Source: JAAYRQ01 sp035647235
GTDB lineage: Bacteria > Bacillota > Syntrophomonadia > Syntrophomonadales > Syntrophomonadaceae
Assembly (NCBI GenBank): GCA_964514235.1
Contig: CAZEPV010000001.1
Location: forward strand, 1-64,000
Reading direction: 5' to 3'
DNA length: 64,000 nt
Positions 7,499 through 16,506 of the stretch are shown here, in pieces. The stretch's first letter is position 1. Every line of letters starts with the position of its first letter. The position numbers were made by a program, and so were the translations under genes. A model generated the notes under the pieces. That model had not been told where the DNA came from. It saw nothing but the letters and a program-made list of their open reading frames with translations, and made no database searches.

Positions 7499-7524
7499 GA
7501 GGAACCTTATGGTTCCTCTTTTTT
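7499..7524 (+). terminator. Rho-independent terminator
   Basis: GAGGAACC TTAT GGTTCCTC followed by TTTTTT, between hpf and secA. It separates the two transcripts. Confidence 0.93.
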
Positions 7525-7569
7525 GATAGATGATGGATTAGTGTTTTAAGGAAAAGAGGTAGATGGTAA

Positions 7570-10065
7570 ATGATTAGAAGTCTAGTGCAAAGACTATTAG
7601 ACGATAATGAAAAGGAAATCAAGAAACTAGAAAAAAACGTAGAACTTATAAATGCTCTGGAAAGCGAATTTGCCCAGTTAAAAGATGAGGATTTTCCTAA
7701 GAAAACTGAGGAATTCAGGGCCAGGCTAGAAGGAAGGGAGACTCTAGATGACATCTTACCTGAGGCTTTTGCCCTGGTGAGGGAAGCTTCCAAGAGAACC
7801 TTGAAGATGCGCCATTTTGATGTGCAATTAATCGGGGGTATGGTTTTACATTCTGGTCGTATTGCGGAAATGAAAACTGGGGAGGGTAAAACCCTAGTAG
7901 CTACTCTGGCAGCCTACCTTAATGCTCTGGAAGGCAAGGGGACCCATATCGTCACGGTCAATGACTATCTAGCTAGTCGTGATGCGGACTGGATGGGGCC
8001 TATTTATGAAATGTGTGGTTTATCGGTGGGCTTGATTGTGCATGGTCTTTCTTATGAGGAAAGGCGAGCTGCCTATTTATGTGATATTACTTACGCTACT
8101 AATAATGAATTGGGTTTTGATTATTTGCGGGATAATATGGTGGTAGCTAAGGAAAATATGGTCCAGCGTCCACTTCACTATGCCATTATTGACGAAGTGG
8201 ACTCTATTTTAATTGATGAAGCCAGGACCCCTTTGATTATATCTGGGGAGGGAGATAAGCCAACTACCTTGTATTACCAGATTGCTAAATTTATTCCCCG
8301 CTTGCGGGTGGAGGAAGATTATGTAATTGATGAGAAAGCCCATTTGGTCACTCTGACTGAAAATGGGGTTAAAAGGGTGGAAGCCCATTTTGCTATCGAA
8401 AATTTATCGGAAAATATGGAAATAGCTCATCACACTAACCAAGGTCTCAAGGCTCATTGCCTGATGCATAGGGATAAGGATTATGTGGTCAAGGATGGGC
8501 AGGTAATTATTGTAGATGAATTTACAGGTCGCTTGATGTTCGGGCGCCGTTATAGTGATGGTCTGCACCAAGCTATAGAAGCTAAGGAAGGGGTAAGAAT
8601 CGAGAAGGAATCTCAGACTCTGGCTACTGTAACTTTCCAAAATTATTTTAGGATGTATAAGAAGTTATCGGGTATGACTGGTACGGCTAAGACTGAGGAA
8701 GAAGAATTCCGTAAGATTTATCATATGGATGTAATCGTTATTCCTACCCACAAACCCATGGTAAGGGAGGACTGTTCTGATGTAGTCTACCGCAGTCAGG
8801 AAGGTAAATTTAATGCGGTAGTTAATGATATTCTGGAAAGACATCAAAAGGGGCAGCCCGTTTTAGTGGGGACCATTGCTATTGAGACTTCGGAACTTTT
8901 GAGTGCCATGTTGAAAAAGCGGGGGATTAAGCATCAGGTATTAAATGCTAAATACCATGACAAGGAAGCGGAAATTATCGCCCAAGCGGGACAAAAGGAA
9001 GCCGTAACTATTGCCACTAATATGGCAGGACGGGGTACCGACATAGTTTTAGGTGAAGGGGTCAAGGAATTAGGGGGCTTATATGTTTTGGGGACGGAAC
9101 GCCATGAATCGAGGCGGATTGATAACCAGCTTAGAGGCCGTTCGGGGCGTCAAGGTGATACTGGGGAATCGAAGTTTTATGTTTCCCTAGAAGATGATTT
9201 GATGCGTTTATTTGGTTCGGCTAATATTGAAAACCTTATGGATAGGCTGGGTATGGATGATGATATGCCCATTGAAAATAAAATGATTACCCGCGGTATT
9301 GAAAATGCCCAAAAGAAGGTAGAAGCTAAAAACTTTAGTATAAGGAAAAATGTTCTGGAATACGATGATGTTATTAACCAGCAGCGTGAAGTTATGTATG
9401 GAGAAAGGCAGAAAGTTTTATTCGGTGAAGAGTTGAAGGATACTATCCTGAGCATGATGAATGATGTGATTGAACAAGCTGTTGATAATTTTGCTGGGGA
9501 AGAAAAGTATTCTGATGCTTGGGATTTAGCAGGCTTGATTAATTATGCAGAACATTATATTATTCCTGAACTCGATTTTACAGTAGATGATTTAGTCGGT
9601 ATGACTAAATATGACATGCGAAAATTTTTGCAGGAGAAAAGTAATAACTACTACGAAAAAAGGGAAGCCGAATTGGGTGCGGATACCATGCGGGAAATCG
9701 AGAGGGCTATTATGCTCAGGATTATTGATGAAAAATGGATGGACCATATCGATGCTATGGATCAGCTTAGAAATGGTATCTCCTTGAGGGCTTTTGCCCA
9801 AAGGGATCCCTTAATCGAATATAAGTTTGAAGCTTTTGATGCTTTCCAAGATATGATTTTTAGTATGAAGGAAGATGTGGTCCGTTATATTTTAAGGGTC
9901 CGCATCGTAGAACAGCCTGAGGAAAGAAAAATGGTGGCAAATTATGGTGGGGAAGAAGATGTGAAAAAACCAGTTAGGGTGGGTAAAAAGGTAGGACGCA
10001 ACGACCCTTGTCCTTGCGGTAGTGGCAAGAAGTACAAAAGGTGTTGTGGGAGAGGGGTTAGTTAA
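7570..10065 (+). CDS. secA: Preprotein translocase ATPase SecA
   Basis: An 831-aa motor that pushes unfolded preproteins through SecYEG. Visible landmarks: Walker A MKTGEGKT at residues 101-108, Walker B IIDEVDSIL near 205, the helicase-like second half with TNMAGRGTDIVLG and LRGRSGRQGD, the helical scaffold and wing domains, and the C-terminal zinc site C814-P-C816...C825-C826, which binds SecB or ribosomes. The length is normal for a Firmicutes SecA. The start is ATG with GAGGT upstream. The stop overlaps the motA start by one base, so transcription and translation are coupled with motA, an unusual partner; in most Firmicutes prfB follows directly. Confidence 0.98.
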   Translation: MIRSLVQRLLDDNEKEIKKLEKNVELINALESEFAQLKDEDFPKKTEEFRARLEGRETLDDILPEAFALVREASKRTLKMRHFDVQLIGGMVLHSGRIAEMKTGEGKTLVATLAAYLNALEGKGTHIVTVNDYLASRDADWMGPIYEMCGLSVGLIVHGLSYEERRAAYLCDITYATNNELGFDYLRDNMVVAKENMVQRPLHYAIIDEVDSILIDEARTPLIISGEGDKPTTLYYQIAKFIPRLRVEEDYVIDEKAHLVTLTENGVKRVEAHFAIENLSENMEIAHHTNQGLKAHCLMHRDKDYVVKDGQVIIVDEFTGRLMFGRRYSDGLHQAIEAKEGVRIEKESQTLATVTFQNYFRMYKKLSGMTGTAKTEEEEFRKIYHMDVIVIPTHKPMVREDCSDVVYRSQEGKFNAVVNDILERHQKGQPVLVGTIAIETSELLSAMLKKRGIKHQVLNAKYHDKEAEIIAQAGQKEAVTIATNMAGRGTDIVLGEGVKELGGLYVLGTERHESRRIDNQLRGRSGRQGDTGESKFYVSLEDDLMRLFGSANIENLMDRLGMDDDMPIENKMITRGIENAQKKVEAKNFSIRKNVLEYDDVINQQREVMYGERQKVLFGEELKDTILSMMNDVIEQAVDNFAGEEKYSDAWDLAGLINYAEHYIIPELDFTVDDLVGMTKYDMRKFLQEKSNNYYEKREAELGADTMREIERAIMLRIIDEKWMDHIDAMDQLRNGISLRAFAQRDPLIEYKFEAFDAFQDMIFSMKEDVVRYILRVRIVEQPEERKMVANYGGEEDVKKPVRVGKKVGRNDPCPCGSGKKYKRCCGRGVS

Positions 10066-10859
10066 TGGATTTAGCTACTCTGATAGGCTTATTGATTGGT
10101 CTAGGTGCTTTAATTGGCGGTTTTCTTTTAGAAGGTGGACAAGGAAGTATGCTAGTGGTGAAAACTGCTGCTATTATCGTCTTTGGCGGTACTTTTGGGG
10201 CGGTTATAATCAGCTTTACTATGGATGAACTCCGCCAGTTGCCTACTGCGCTAAAAAGGATTTTTGTGCGGGAAGAAATAGACTATATTTTAATTTTAGA
10301 CCAAATAGTTGATACAGCCGATAAGGCCCGTAGGGGAGGTCTTTTAAGCCTAGAAAATGAGCTAGTCCATATAGAAAATGACTTTTTTACTAGGGGTTTG
10401 CAATTAGTTATTGATGGTACAGACCCCGAACTGACTCGCACTATGCTGGATATGGAAATTGAAGCTTTTGAAAAAAACGAGATGGTGGGTGCGGATATTT
10501 TTATGACCGCTGGGGGCTATGCCCCTACTATGGGTATTATAGGTACAGTCATGGGGATGATTCATGTCCTAGCTAGTATTGCTGAACCCGATAAAATAGC
10601 GGGTGCTATTGCAGTCGCCTTCCTAGCTATCCTTTATGGTGTGGCATCGGCTAATGTTTTATGGTTGCCTTTTGGGACCAAGTTAAGGATTAAAGCGGAA
10701 AAGGAGATTTATCTGATGGATTTGATTGTGGAGGGTATTTTGTCAATTCAAGCTGGGGAAAATCCCCGTGTAATTAGGGAAAAACTCAGCACTTTTTTAC
10801 CGCCCGATGTGAGGAAGAATCTCCTAGAGTCTGGGCTACCTATTGATATGGAGATGTGA
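10065..10859 (+). CDS. motA: MotA-family flagellar stator subunit
   Basis: A 264-aa protein with four membrane segments (about 5-22, 33-52, and a pair near 145-165 and 180-200) and a large cytoplasmic loop with charged residues. The conserved ion-channel prolines are present: GGYAPTMGIIGTVMGMI, where the Pro corresponds to P173 of E. coli, and LWLPFGTKLR, corresponding to P222. The start overlaps the secA stop (TAATG). The stop is 4 nt before the motB GTG. Stator complexes have five MotA and two MotB and use H+ or Na+ flow for torque. The partner MotB here has an odd pore residue, so the role of this pair is open. Confidence 0.9.
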   Translation: MDLATLIGLLIGLGALIGGFLLEGGQGSMLVVKTAAIIVFGGTFGAVIISFTMDELRQLPTALKRIFVREEIDYILILDQIVDTADKARRGGLLSLENELVHIENDFFTRGLQLVIDGTDPELTRTMLDMEIEAFEKNEMVGADIFMTAGGYAPTMGIIGTVMGMIHVLASIAEPDKIAGAIAVAFLAILYGVASANVLWLPFGTKLRIKAEKEIYLMDLIVEGILSIQAGENPRVIREKLSTFLPPDVRKNLLESGLPIDMEM

Positions 10860-10863
10860 TGCT

Positions 10864-11646
10864 GTGGCTGATAGCAAGCGTAGGGAAAGAAAAAGGCGGG
10901 ATTTTAGCCCTGTAGTAGGGCCAGAACGCTGGCTTAGCCCATATGCGGGTTTTGCTACCCTCTGCCTAATTTTCTTGATTCTAATATTTACTGTGAGCCA
11001 AATAGATGCTAAGAAGTATGCAAGGGTAGCTAATTCTTTCAGTATAGTCCTTACGGGACTACCGATTAGTGATGGAGATGAAGTCGGTTTAGCTGTAATA
11101 GATGAATTGGAAAGCCCAGATATTTCTGCCGAAACTTCCGCCCACAATCAGGCCCAGCTTGATGAAATTAAAGAATTACTTAACCAATTTATTATGGGCC
11201 AGGAGACGGGGACTAAACTAGACGATTACATCAAGGTCTATGAGCAAGAACGTGGTTTAGTCATTAGTTTTAGGGATAGCTTGATTTTTAGAGATGAATC
11301 TACCGATTTAATTCCTGGGGCTGCTAATCTTGTTAGCCAAGTAGGGGATATCTTATTGGATTTGCCTAATTATATTAGGGTTGAAGGACATACGGATGAT
11401 TCACCCATAAATACTGATAAATTCTCCTCTAATTGGGAACTATCTGTTTTAAGAGCTAGCGAGCTAGTCCATATTTTGCATGAAGAGGCACAAATCCCAG
11501 CCCTACGGCTTTCTGCTATCGGTTATGGTGAAACGCGTCCTCTGGTGGCTAGTGATAATTCTAAGGATAGGGCTATGAATCGCAGGGTGGATATAGTGGT
11601 TTTAAAGATGAAGTATGATTACTTCGAAGCACCGAGCAGCAATTGA
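10864..11646 (+). CDS. motB: MotB-like stator protein lacking the pore aspartate
   Basis: A 260-aa protein with a short basic N-terminus, one TM segment (about 27-45), a linker, and a C-terminal OmpA-like peptidoglycan-binding domain (RVEGHTDDSPI, NWELSVLRASELV, SAIGYGETRPL, NRRVDI). In MotB the TM starts with the motif Y-A-D, the Asp carrying the ion (D32 in E. coli). Here the sequence is ERWLSPYAGFATLCLIFLI, so residue 29 is Gly (codon GGT at 10948-10950). The expected Thr/Ser before Tyr is also Pro. The start is GTG at 10864 with GGAG 10 nt upstream; a longer ATG form at 10843 lies inside motA. Either this stator cannot conduct ions, it is a specialised MotB-like protein, or the base call is wrong. 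Confidence 0.85.
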   Translation: MADSKRRERKRRDFSPVVGPERWLSPYAGFATLCLIFLILIFTVSQIDAKKYARVANSFSIVLTGLPISDGDEVGLAVIDELESPDISAETSAHNQAQLDEIKELLNQFIMGQETGTKLDDYIKVYEQERGLVISFRDSLIFRDESTDLIPGAANLVSQVGDILLDLPNYIRVEGHTDDSPINTDKFSSNWELSVLRASELVHILHEEAQIPALRLSAIGYGETRPLVASDNSKDRAMNRRVDIVVLKMKYDYFEAPSSN

Positions 11647-11757
11647 ATTATTAATTATGAGTTTTTAATTCTGAATTATGGATGGAAAGCATGGTTTTCC
11701 TACATTCATTAAGAATTAAGAATTAAGAATTAAGAATTTAAAATTTAAAATTTAAAA
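11647..11757. repeat. AT-rich dispersed intergenic repeat, copy 1
   Basis: The flanks are runs of ATTAAGA/TTTAAAA units (ATTAAGA repeated four times in tandem) around a short GC-richer core, TGGAAAGCATGGTTTTCC, which can form a small hairpin. The same layout recurs at 12877, 30814 and 35950. Confidence 0.6.
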
Positions 11758-11769
11758 AGGGGAGGGCTT

Positions 11770-12874
11770 ATGATGATCGAAGATCCGAGTACGGAATGTA
11801 CTGAGATAATTAAGCGTCTTGACGAAATGAGGGCTTCACTTTGACATTGAGTCAAAGAACAAGGAAATTGCAAAGTTAGAGCTTACAAGTGGCCAGGCTA
11901 ATTTTTGGGATGATAATGTAAAAGCCCAAGAAGTTTTAAGGGAACTCAGTAAATTAAAAAATGAGCTAGCTAATTTTAATAAACTCTATGATAGTATTTG
12001 CTATCTAGCGGAAATATTAGATATATCCTTAGCCGAAGGGGAAAGTGACCTCTATGAGGAATCGGTTAAGGAATTAGTTAATCTGAAGAAACAATTTCGG
12101 GAATTTGAGTTTCTTATCTTATTTTCTGGCAAACATGATATAAATAATGCTATAGTATCACTACACGCTGGTGCAGGTGGTACTGAGGCCCAAGATTGGG
12201 TAGAAATACTTTTGCGTATGTATACGAGGTGGTGTGAAGACTCTAATTATGAAGTGGAGATTCTGGATTTTTTAGCTGGTGATGAAGCAGGCATAAAAAG
12301 TGTTACTTTTCTGGTTAAGGGATTTCATGCTTTTGGTAAGCTAAAATGTGAAAGAGGTATTCATCGCCTTATTAGGATTTCACCTTTTGATTCATCGGGT
12401 CGGCGCCATACTTCATTTGCTTCAGTTTCGGTACTACCGGAGGTTGATGATGATGTGGCGATCGAAATTAAGGCCGAAGACTTGAGGATAGATACTTATC
12501 GTTCAGGTGGGGCTGGGGGACAGCATGTTAATAAGACCGATTCGGCCGTCCGTATAACCCATTTACCCACTAATACCGTAGTACAATGCCAAAACCAACG
12601 CTCCCAACATGCTAACCGTTTGGCGGCGATGAAGATTTTAACCGCTAGGCTGCATGAATTAAAGGAAGCAGAACTAGCGGATAATCTGCAAAGTTTAAAG
12701 GGAGAATATAAAGAGATTGCTTGGGGTAACCAGATTAGGACCTACACTTTAAATCCTTTTACCCTAGTTAAGGATCATCGGACTAATTGGGAAGTGGGTA
12801 ACGCAGGGGCGGTTTTAGATGGAGATTTAGACGATTTTATTTATGCTTGCTTACAAGGGAAAATACTAATATAA
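11770..12874 (+). CDS. prfB: Peptide chain release factor 2 (programmed +1 frameshift)
   Basis: The gene is in two frames. Codons 1-24 (11770-11841) end with CTT, followed by an in-frame TGA at 11842-11844. Skipping one base gives GAC (11843-11845) and an open frame to 12874, 367 aa in total. This is the classic self-regulating RF2 shift: low RF2 lets the ribosome slip at CTT-TGA-C. In the second frame the stop-recognition motif SPF falls at about 204-206 and the catalytic GGQ at about 249-251 (SGGAGGQHVNKTDSAV), matching E. coli numbering within one. RF2 ends translation at UAA and UGA. The start ATG is preceded by GGGGAGGG. A start at 12212 would miss the first 147 residues. Confidence 0.95.
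11829..11845 (+). promoter_or_regulatory. RF2 programmed frameshift site
   Basis: The site reads GAGGGCTTCACTTTGAC: slippery CTT, stop TGA, then C (poor termination context). A Shine-Dalgarno-like GAGGG lies about 6 nt before CTT; in the E. coli signal an AGGGGG sits 3 nt before the slippery codon, so this stimulator is weaker or differently spaced. Confidence 0.88.
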
Positions 12875-12876
12875 TG

Positions 12877-12962
12877 TTTAATTTTTAATTCTTAATTAAA
12901 GTAGGAAAGCCAAGCTCTCCATTCCGTAATTTAAAATTCATAATTCTTAATTAAAAATTCAA
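12877..12962. repeat. AT-rich dispersed intergenic repeat, copy 2
   Basis: AATT/TTAAT-rich arms (TTTAATTTTTAATTCTTAAT and ATTCATAATTCTTAATTAAA) flank a core GTAGGAAAGCCAAGC. It belongs to the same family as 11647, 30814 and 35950. It fills the gap between prfB and the transketolase genes. Confidence 0.55.
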
Positions 12963-12980
12963 ATACGTGGGAGGTTAAAA

Positions 12981-13808
12981 GTGCGGGAAATTAATGATTT
13001 TCTAGTAGAAGAAGTAGAAACTAAAGCAAAAAGTATTAGGCGCAGTATTATTAAAATGCTAGGTCTGGCAGGTTCCGGCCATACAGGGGGTTCCTTGTCA
13101 GCAGCCGACATTTTAGCCTGTCTATATTTTTGGGAAATGCAAATAGATCCCCATAATCCCAAATGGCCTGATCGAGACCGATTTGTATTGAGCAAGGGCC
13201 ATGCAGCCCCAGTCTTATATGCGACTCTAGCGGAAAAAGGATATTTTGCTAAAGAAAAGTTAGAGACCCTGCGCAAGTTAGGTAGTCCCCTCCAAGGACA
13301 CCCCGATATGCTGAAATTAGCTGGGGTCGAGGCATCATCCGGTTCATTGGGACAAGGGATTAGCTGGGCAGTAGGGATGGCCTTGGCAGGAAAAATGGAT
13401 GATAAATCTTATCGGGTTTATTCTATGCTAGGTGATGGCGAAATTCAGGAAGGCATGGTATGGGAAGCCCTTATGGCAGCAGCTCATTATAAGTTAGATA
13501 ATTTATTAGTATTTCTGGATCATAACGGTTTACAGATAGATGGAAAGATTACCGATGTATTATCACCTGAACCAGTAGCCGATAAATTCAGGGCTTTTGG
13601 TTTTGAAGTTATAAATATTAATGGCCACGATTGCACCGAAATAATGCAAGCCCTGGAAAAGGGGCGTCAAACTAAAGGTAAGCCGACTGCGATTATCGCG
13701 GAAACTATCAAGGGTAAAAGCTGTTCTTTTATGGAGAATCAAGCAGATTGGCATGGAGTGGCCCCTAATGCCGAAGAAGTTGAAAAAGCCTTAGCTGAGT
13801 TAGGCTAA
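12981..13808 (+). CDS. Transketolase N-terminal subunit
   Basis: 275 aa, the thiamine-diphosphate-binding half of a split transketolase. It has GLAGSGHTGGSLSAADILAC at the N-terminus and the TPP motif GDGEIQEGMVWEALMAAAHY...LDHNGLQIDG. It transfers two-carbon ketol units between sugar phosphates in the non-oxidative pentose phosphate pathway together with the C-terminal subunit encoded 17 nt downstream. Split transketolases are common in Clostridia and archaea. The start is GTG with GGGAGG upstream. The position between prfB and ftsE is unusual, so this pair probably inserted into the ancestral prfB-ftsEX order. Confidence 0.92.
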   Translation: MREINDFLVEEVETKAKSIRRSIIKMLGLAGSGHTGGSLSAADILACLYFWEMQIDPHNPKWPDRDRFVLSKGHAAPVLYATLAEKGYFAKEKLETLRKLGSPLQGHPDMLKLAGVEASSGSLGQGISWAVGMALAGKMDDKSYRVYSMLGDGEIQEGMVWEALMAAAHYKLDNLLVFLDHNGLQIDGKITDVLSPEPVADKFRAFGFEVININGHDCTEIMQALEKGRQTKGKPTAIIAETIKGKSCSFMENQADWHGVAPNAEEVEKALAELG

Positions 13809-13825
13809 TTGTAAGGAGGATTATT

Positions 13826-14767
13826 TTGAAAAAGCAAGCTACGCGGGATGCCTATGGTAAAGCTTTAATAGAATTAGGACATATTCATGAAGATATAGTA
13901 GTCTTAGATGCGGATTTATCCAAATCCACTAAAACGGCGGGATTTGCCACTGAATTTCCCAAACGCTTTATTAATGCTGGGATTGCCGAACAAAATATGA
14001 TGGGGATGGCAGCTGGTCTTGCCACAACGGGTAAGACAGTATTTGCTAGTTCCTTTGCTATATTTGCTGCGGGTAGGGCTTTTGAACAGGTAAGAAATTC
14101 TATAGCTTACGCTAATTTGAATGTCAAGGTTTGTGCTACCCATGCAGGGATTACGGTAGGTGAAGATGGTGGTTCCCATCAAGCGGTGGAGGATATAGCA
14201 ATTATGCGTAGTATTCCCAATATGACGGTAGTGGTACCCTCGGACGGGGTTAGTGCCCGAAAAGCCTTATTCGCCTTATACGCTTATAAGGGGCCAGCAT
14301 ATCTACGTTTGGGCCGTCCTACGGTTCCAGTATTATACGAGGAAAACCTCGAATTTAATTTGGGTAAGGGAATTGAACTCAAGGCAGGCGGAGATGCGAC
14401 TCTGATTGCCTGTGGAATTATGGTAGCCATGGCTCAGGAAGCAGCCGACAAATTGGCAGAATCAGGTATAAATGTATCGGTAGTCGATATGCACACTATT
14501 AAGCCTATCGACACAGACTTGATAGTTAAAAAGGCTGAGGAAACTGGAGCTATCCTGACTTTGGAGGAACATAGTATTGTGGGGGGACTAGGTGGAGCTG
14601 TATGTGAAGTGGTTAGTGAACATTACCCTGTCCCAGTTTTGCGTATGGGAATAAATGATGTTTTTGGACAATCTGGAACTCCAGGGGACTTATTAAATTA
14701 TTATAATTTAAATGTTTCCCATATTATACAGAAAGTTCAGGATTTGCTTAAAAAGAAAAGAAAATAA
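13826..14767 (+). CDS. Transketolase C-terminal subunit
   Basis: A 313-aa protein with the Pyr domain first, including the catalytic-glutamate region GIAEQNMMGMAAGLATTGKT and ASSFAIFAAGRAFEQVR, then the C-terminal transketolase domain (SVVDMHTIKPID, LEEHSIVGGLGGAV). It pairs with the preceding N-terminal subunit to form the complete enzyme. The start is TTG at 13826 with AAGGAGG 7 nt upstream. A strong terminator follows at 14792. The other possible reading, a 1-deoxyxylulose-5-phosphate synthase half, is unlikely because the split pair arrangement is that of transketolase. Confidence 0.92.
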   Translation: MKKQATRDAYGKALIELGHIHEDIVVLDADLSKSTKTAGFATEFPKRFINAGIAEQNMMGMAAGLATTGKTVFASSFAIFAAGRAFEQVRNSIAYANLNVKVCATHAGITVGEDGGSHQAVEDIAIMRSIPNMTVVVPSDGVSARKALFALYAYKGPAYLRLGRPTVPVLYEENLEFNLGKGIELKAGGDATLIACGIMVAMAQEAADKLAESGINVSVVDMHTIKPIDTDLIVKKAEETGAILTLEEHSIVGGLGGAVCEVVSEHYPVPVLRMGINDVFGQSGTPGDLLNYYNLNVSHIIQKVQDLLKKKRK

Positions 14768-14791
14768 AAAGGATTTTAATATATTTTTGTA

Positions 14792-14818
14792 GAACCACCA
14801 ATGATGGTGGTTTTTTTT
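14792..14818 (+). terminator. Rho-independent terminator
   Basis: AACCACCA ATGA TGGTGGTT with a run of T; it closes the transketolase unit before ftsE. Confidence 0.92.
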
Positions 14819-14860
14819 ATATAATTAATCTGGTTAAATCTGATTAGTGGAGGGAGATAA

Positions 14861-15544
14861 ATGCTAGTTCAGTTTTACAATGTCTCCAAAATATATCCTA
14901 ATGGGGTAAAGGCTTTAGATGATATTTCATTAAAGATAGATAGAGGAGAATTCCTATTTTTGATGGGCCCTAGTGGGGCTGGTAAATCTACCTTAGTCAA
15001 GATGTTGTTTCGGGAAGAAAAACCTACTCGGGGGCAGATTTTTATCGCCTCAAGAAGTATTGTTAGAATGAAAAAGTCAGAAATACCGGGTCTGCGTCGT
15101 AGCATGGGTATAATTTTTCAAGATTTTAAGCTTTTGGAAGGTAAGACAGTTAGCGAAAATGTAGCATTTGCCATGGAGGTAGTTGGGGCTAACCCACGTG
15201 ATATTAGGAATAGGGTACCTGAAGTTATCAATATGGTGGGTTTAAAAGGCAGGGAGGACGCTTTTCCTGGTGAATTATCAGGGGGGGAACAACAAAGGGT
15301 TGGTATAGCGCGAGCTATTGCTAATGAACCCTTAATTCTAATTGCTGATGAACCTACGGGTAATTTGGATATTGAAACCTCCCAGGAGATTATGGAACTG
15401 CTTTTCAGTATTAATCGCAAGGGTACGACAGTCATTATGGCTACCCATGCCCGCGAGTTAGTAAAGGCGGCCCATAAGCGGGTAGTAATGCTAGATAAGG
15501 GACGCATTATTACCGATGATTCTAGTGGAGTATTGGCATTATGA
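14861..15544 (+). CDS. ftsE: Cell division ATP-binding protein FtsE
   Basis: A 227-aa ABC ATPase. Walker A GPSGAGKST is at 36-44, the signature LSGGEQQR at 139-146, and Walker B LILIADEPTGNLD at about 158-170. FtsE with FtsX regulates peptidoglycan hydrolases at the division site or along the wall; in Firmicutes the target is typically a coiled-coil endopeptidase. Exactly such an enzyme is encoded two genes on. Its stop overlaps ftsX by 4 nt. The start ATG has GGAGGGAG upstream. Confidence 0.96.
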   Translation: MLVQFYNVSKIYPNGVKALDDISLKIDRGEFLFLMGPSGAGKSTLVKMLFREEKPTRGQIFIASRSIVRMKKSEIPGLRRSMGIIFQDFKLLEGKTVSENVAFAMEVVGANPRDIRNRVPEVINMVGLKGREDAFPGELSGGEQQRVGIARAIANEPLILIADEPTGNLDIETSQEIMELLFSINRKGTTVIMATHARELVKAAHKRVVMLDKGRIITDDSSGVLAL

Positions 15545-16425
15545 GATTGAGAAATATTATATATTTTATTAGAGAAGCTTTAAAATCATTAAGGAGAAAT
15601 ACCCTACTTACTTTCGCTACGATTTCTACAGCTAGTATATGTATCTTGATTCTAGGGATTGCCCTGCTTATAACTATGAATGCTAGTCAATTTATGCACA
15701 AACTGGAGTCAGATGTCGAGATTGTTGCTTATTTGGAAAAGGATGTAACCGGTACCAAAATAGCAGATATAAAGGATGATATACAAGGTGTTCCTGAGGT
15801 AAGAAGTGTTAAATTCGTTTCTTGTGAAGAAGCCCTTAAAAATTTGCAAGAATCTTTAGGTAAAGATAAATATGACCTAAGGGAGACTCTGGAAAAAAAC
15901 CCCTTGCCTGATTCTTATCAGATTAAAACGGTAGACCCCCACGATGTACCCGAAGTGGCGAAAATGCTAGAACAAATCAGGGGTGTTCAAGAAGTTACTT
16001 ATGGTAAGGGTGTAGTCGAAAGGCTTTTTGAAGTAACTAAGTGGGTAAGGGTAGTTAGCCTAATTTTAATCGGTTTACTAGGGTTCGGTGCAGTGTTTCT
16101 GATTGCGACTACTATAAGATTAGCTATTTATTCTAGGCGTAAGGAAATTTACTTGATGAAGCTGATTGGGGCAACTGATTGGTTTATTAGGTGGCCCTTT
16201 TTTATCGAAGGGGTCATTTTAGGGGTAGTAGGTTCCCTTATTTCCATATTCATTCTGGCTTTGGGTTATCAATCATTGATTAAACGTATGGATTCCTTGT
16301 TCTTCCTACCCTTGGTTACGGGACAAGATGTCTTGTTGGTGGTCTATCTTTCACTTTTGCTAGTGGGAGGATTTTTAGGTATATTAGGAACCCTGGTTTC
16401 GATAAATAGATTTTTGGATGTCTAG
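15541..16425 (+). CDS. ftsX: Cell division protein FtsX
   Basis: A 294-aa membrane protein: a short basic N-terminus, TM1 about 22-45, an extracellular domain about 46-165 (EIVAYLEKDVTG...VPEVRSVKFVSCEEAL), then three TM segments about 170-290. This is the FtsX fold. It transmits FtsE ATPase cycles to extracellular cell-wall hydrolases. The start codon overlaps the ftsE end (ATGA-type overlap), so the two are translationally coupled. Confidence 0.95.
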   Translation: MRLRNIIYFIREALKSLRRNTLLTFATISTASICILILGIALLITMNASQFMHKLESDVEIVAYLEKDVTGTKIADIKDDIQGVPEVRSVKFVSCEEALKNLQESLGKDKYDLRETLEKNPLPDSYQIKTVDPHDVPEVAKMLEQIRGVQEVTYGKGVVERLFEVTKWVRVVSLILIGLLGFGAVFLIATTIRLAIYSRRKEIYLMKLIGATDWFIRWPFFIEGVILGVVGSLISIFILALGYQSLIKRMDSLFFLPLVTGQDVLLVVYLSLLLVGGFLGILGTLVSINRFLDV

Positions 16426-16506
16426 GTGTTGGGAAGTGGGAAGCGAGCTTAATGTCACCCCGTGGTAGCGTGGGAGTAAACTATTCTAGGGAGGAGTTTT
16501 TGTAAA

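Noticed and set aside
12212..12874. prfB as a 220-aa protein starting at the internal ATG
   Set aside because: The upstream in-phase sequence plus the CTT-TGA-C shift gives a full-length 367-aa RF2.
15118..15507. 129-codon minus-strand frame
   Set aside because: It lies wholly inside ftsE in the antisense direction; its composition follows the ftsE codons.
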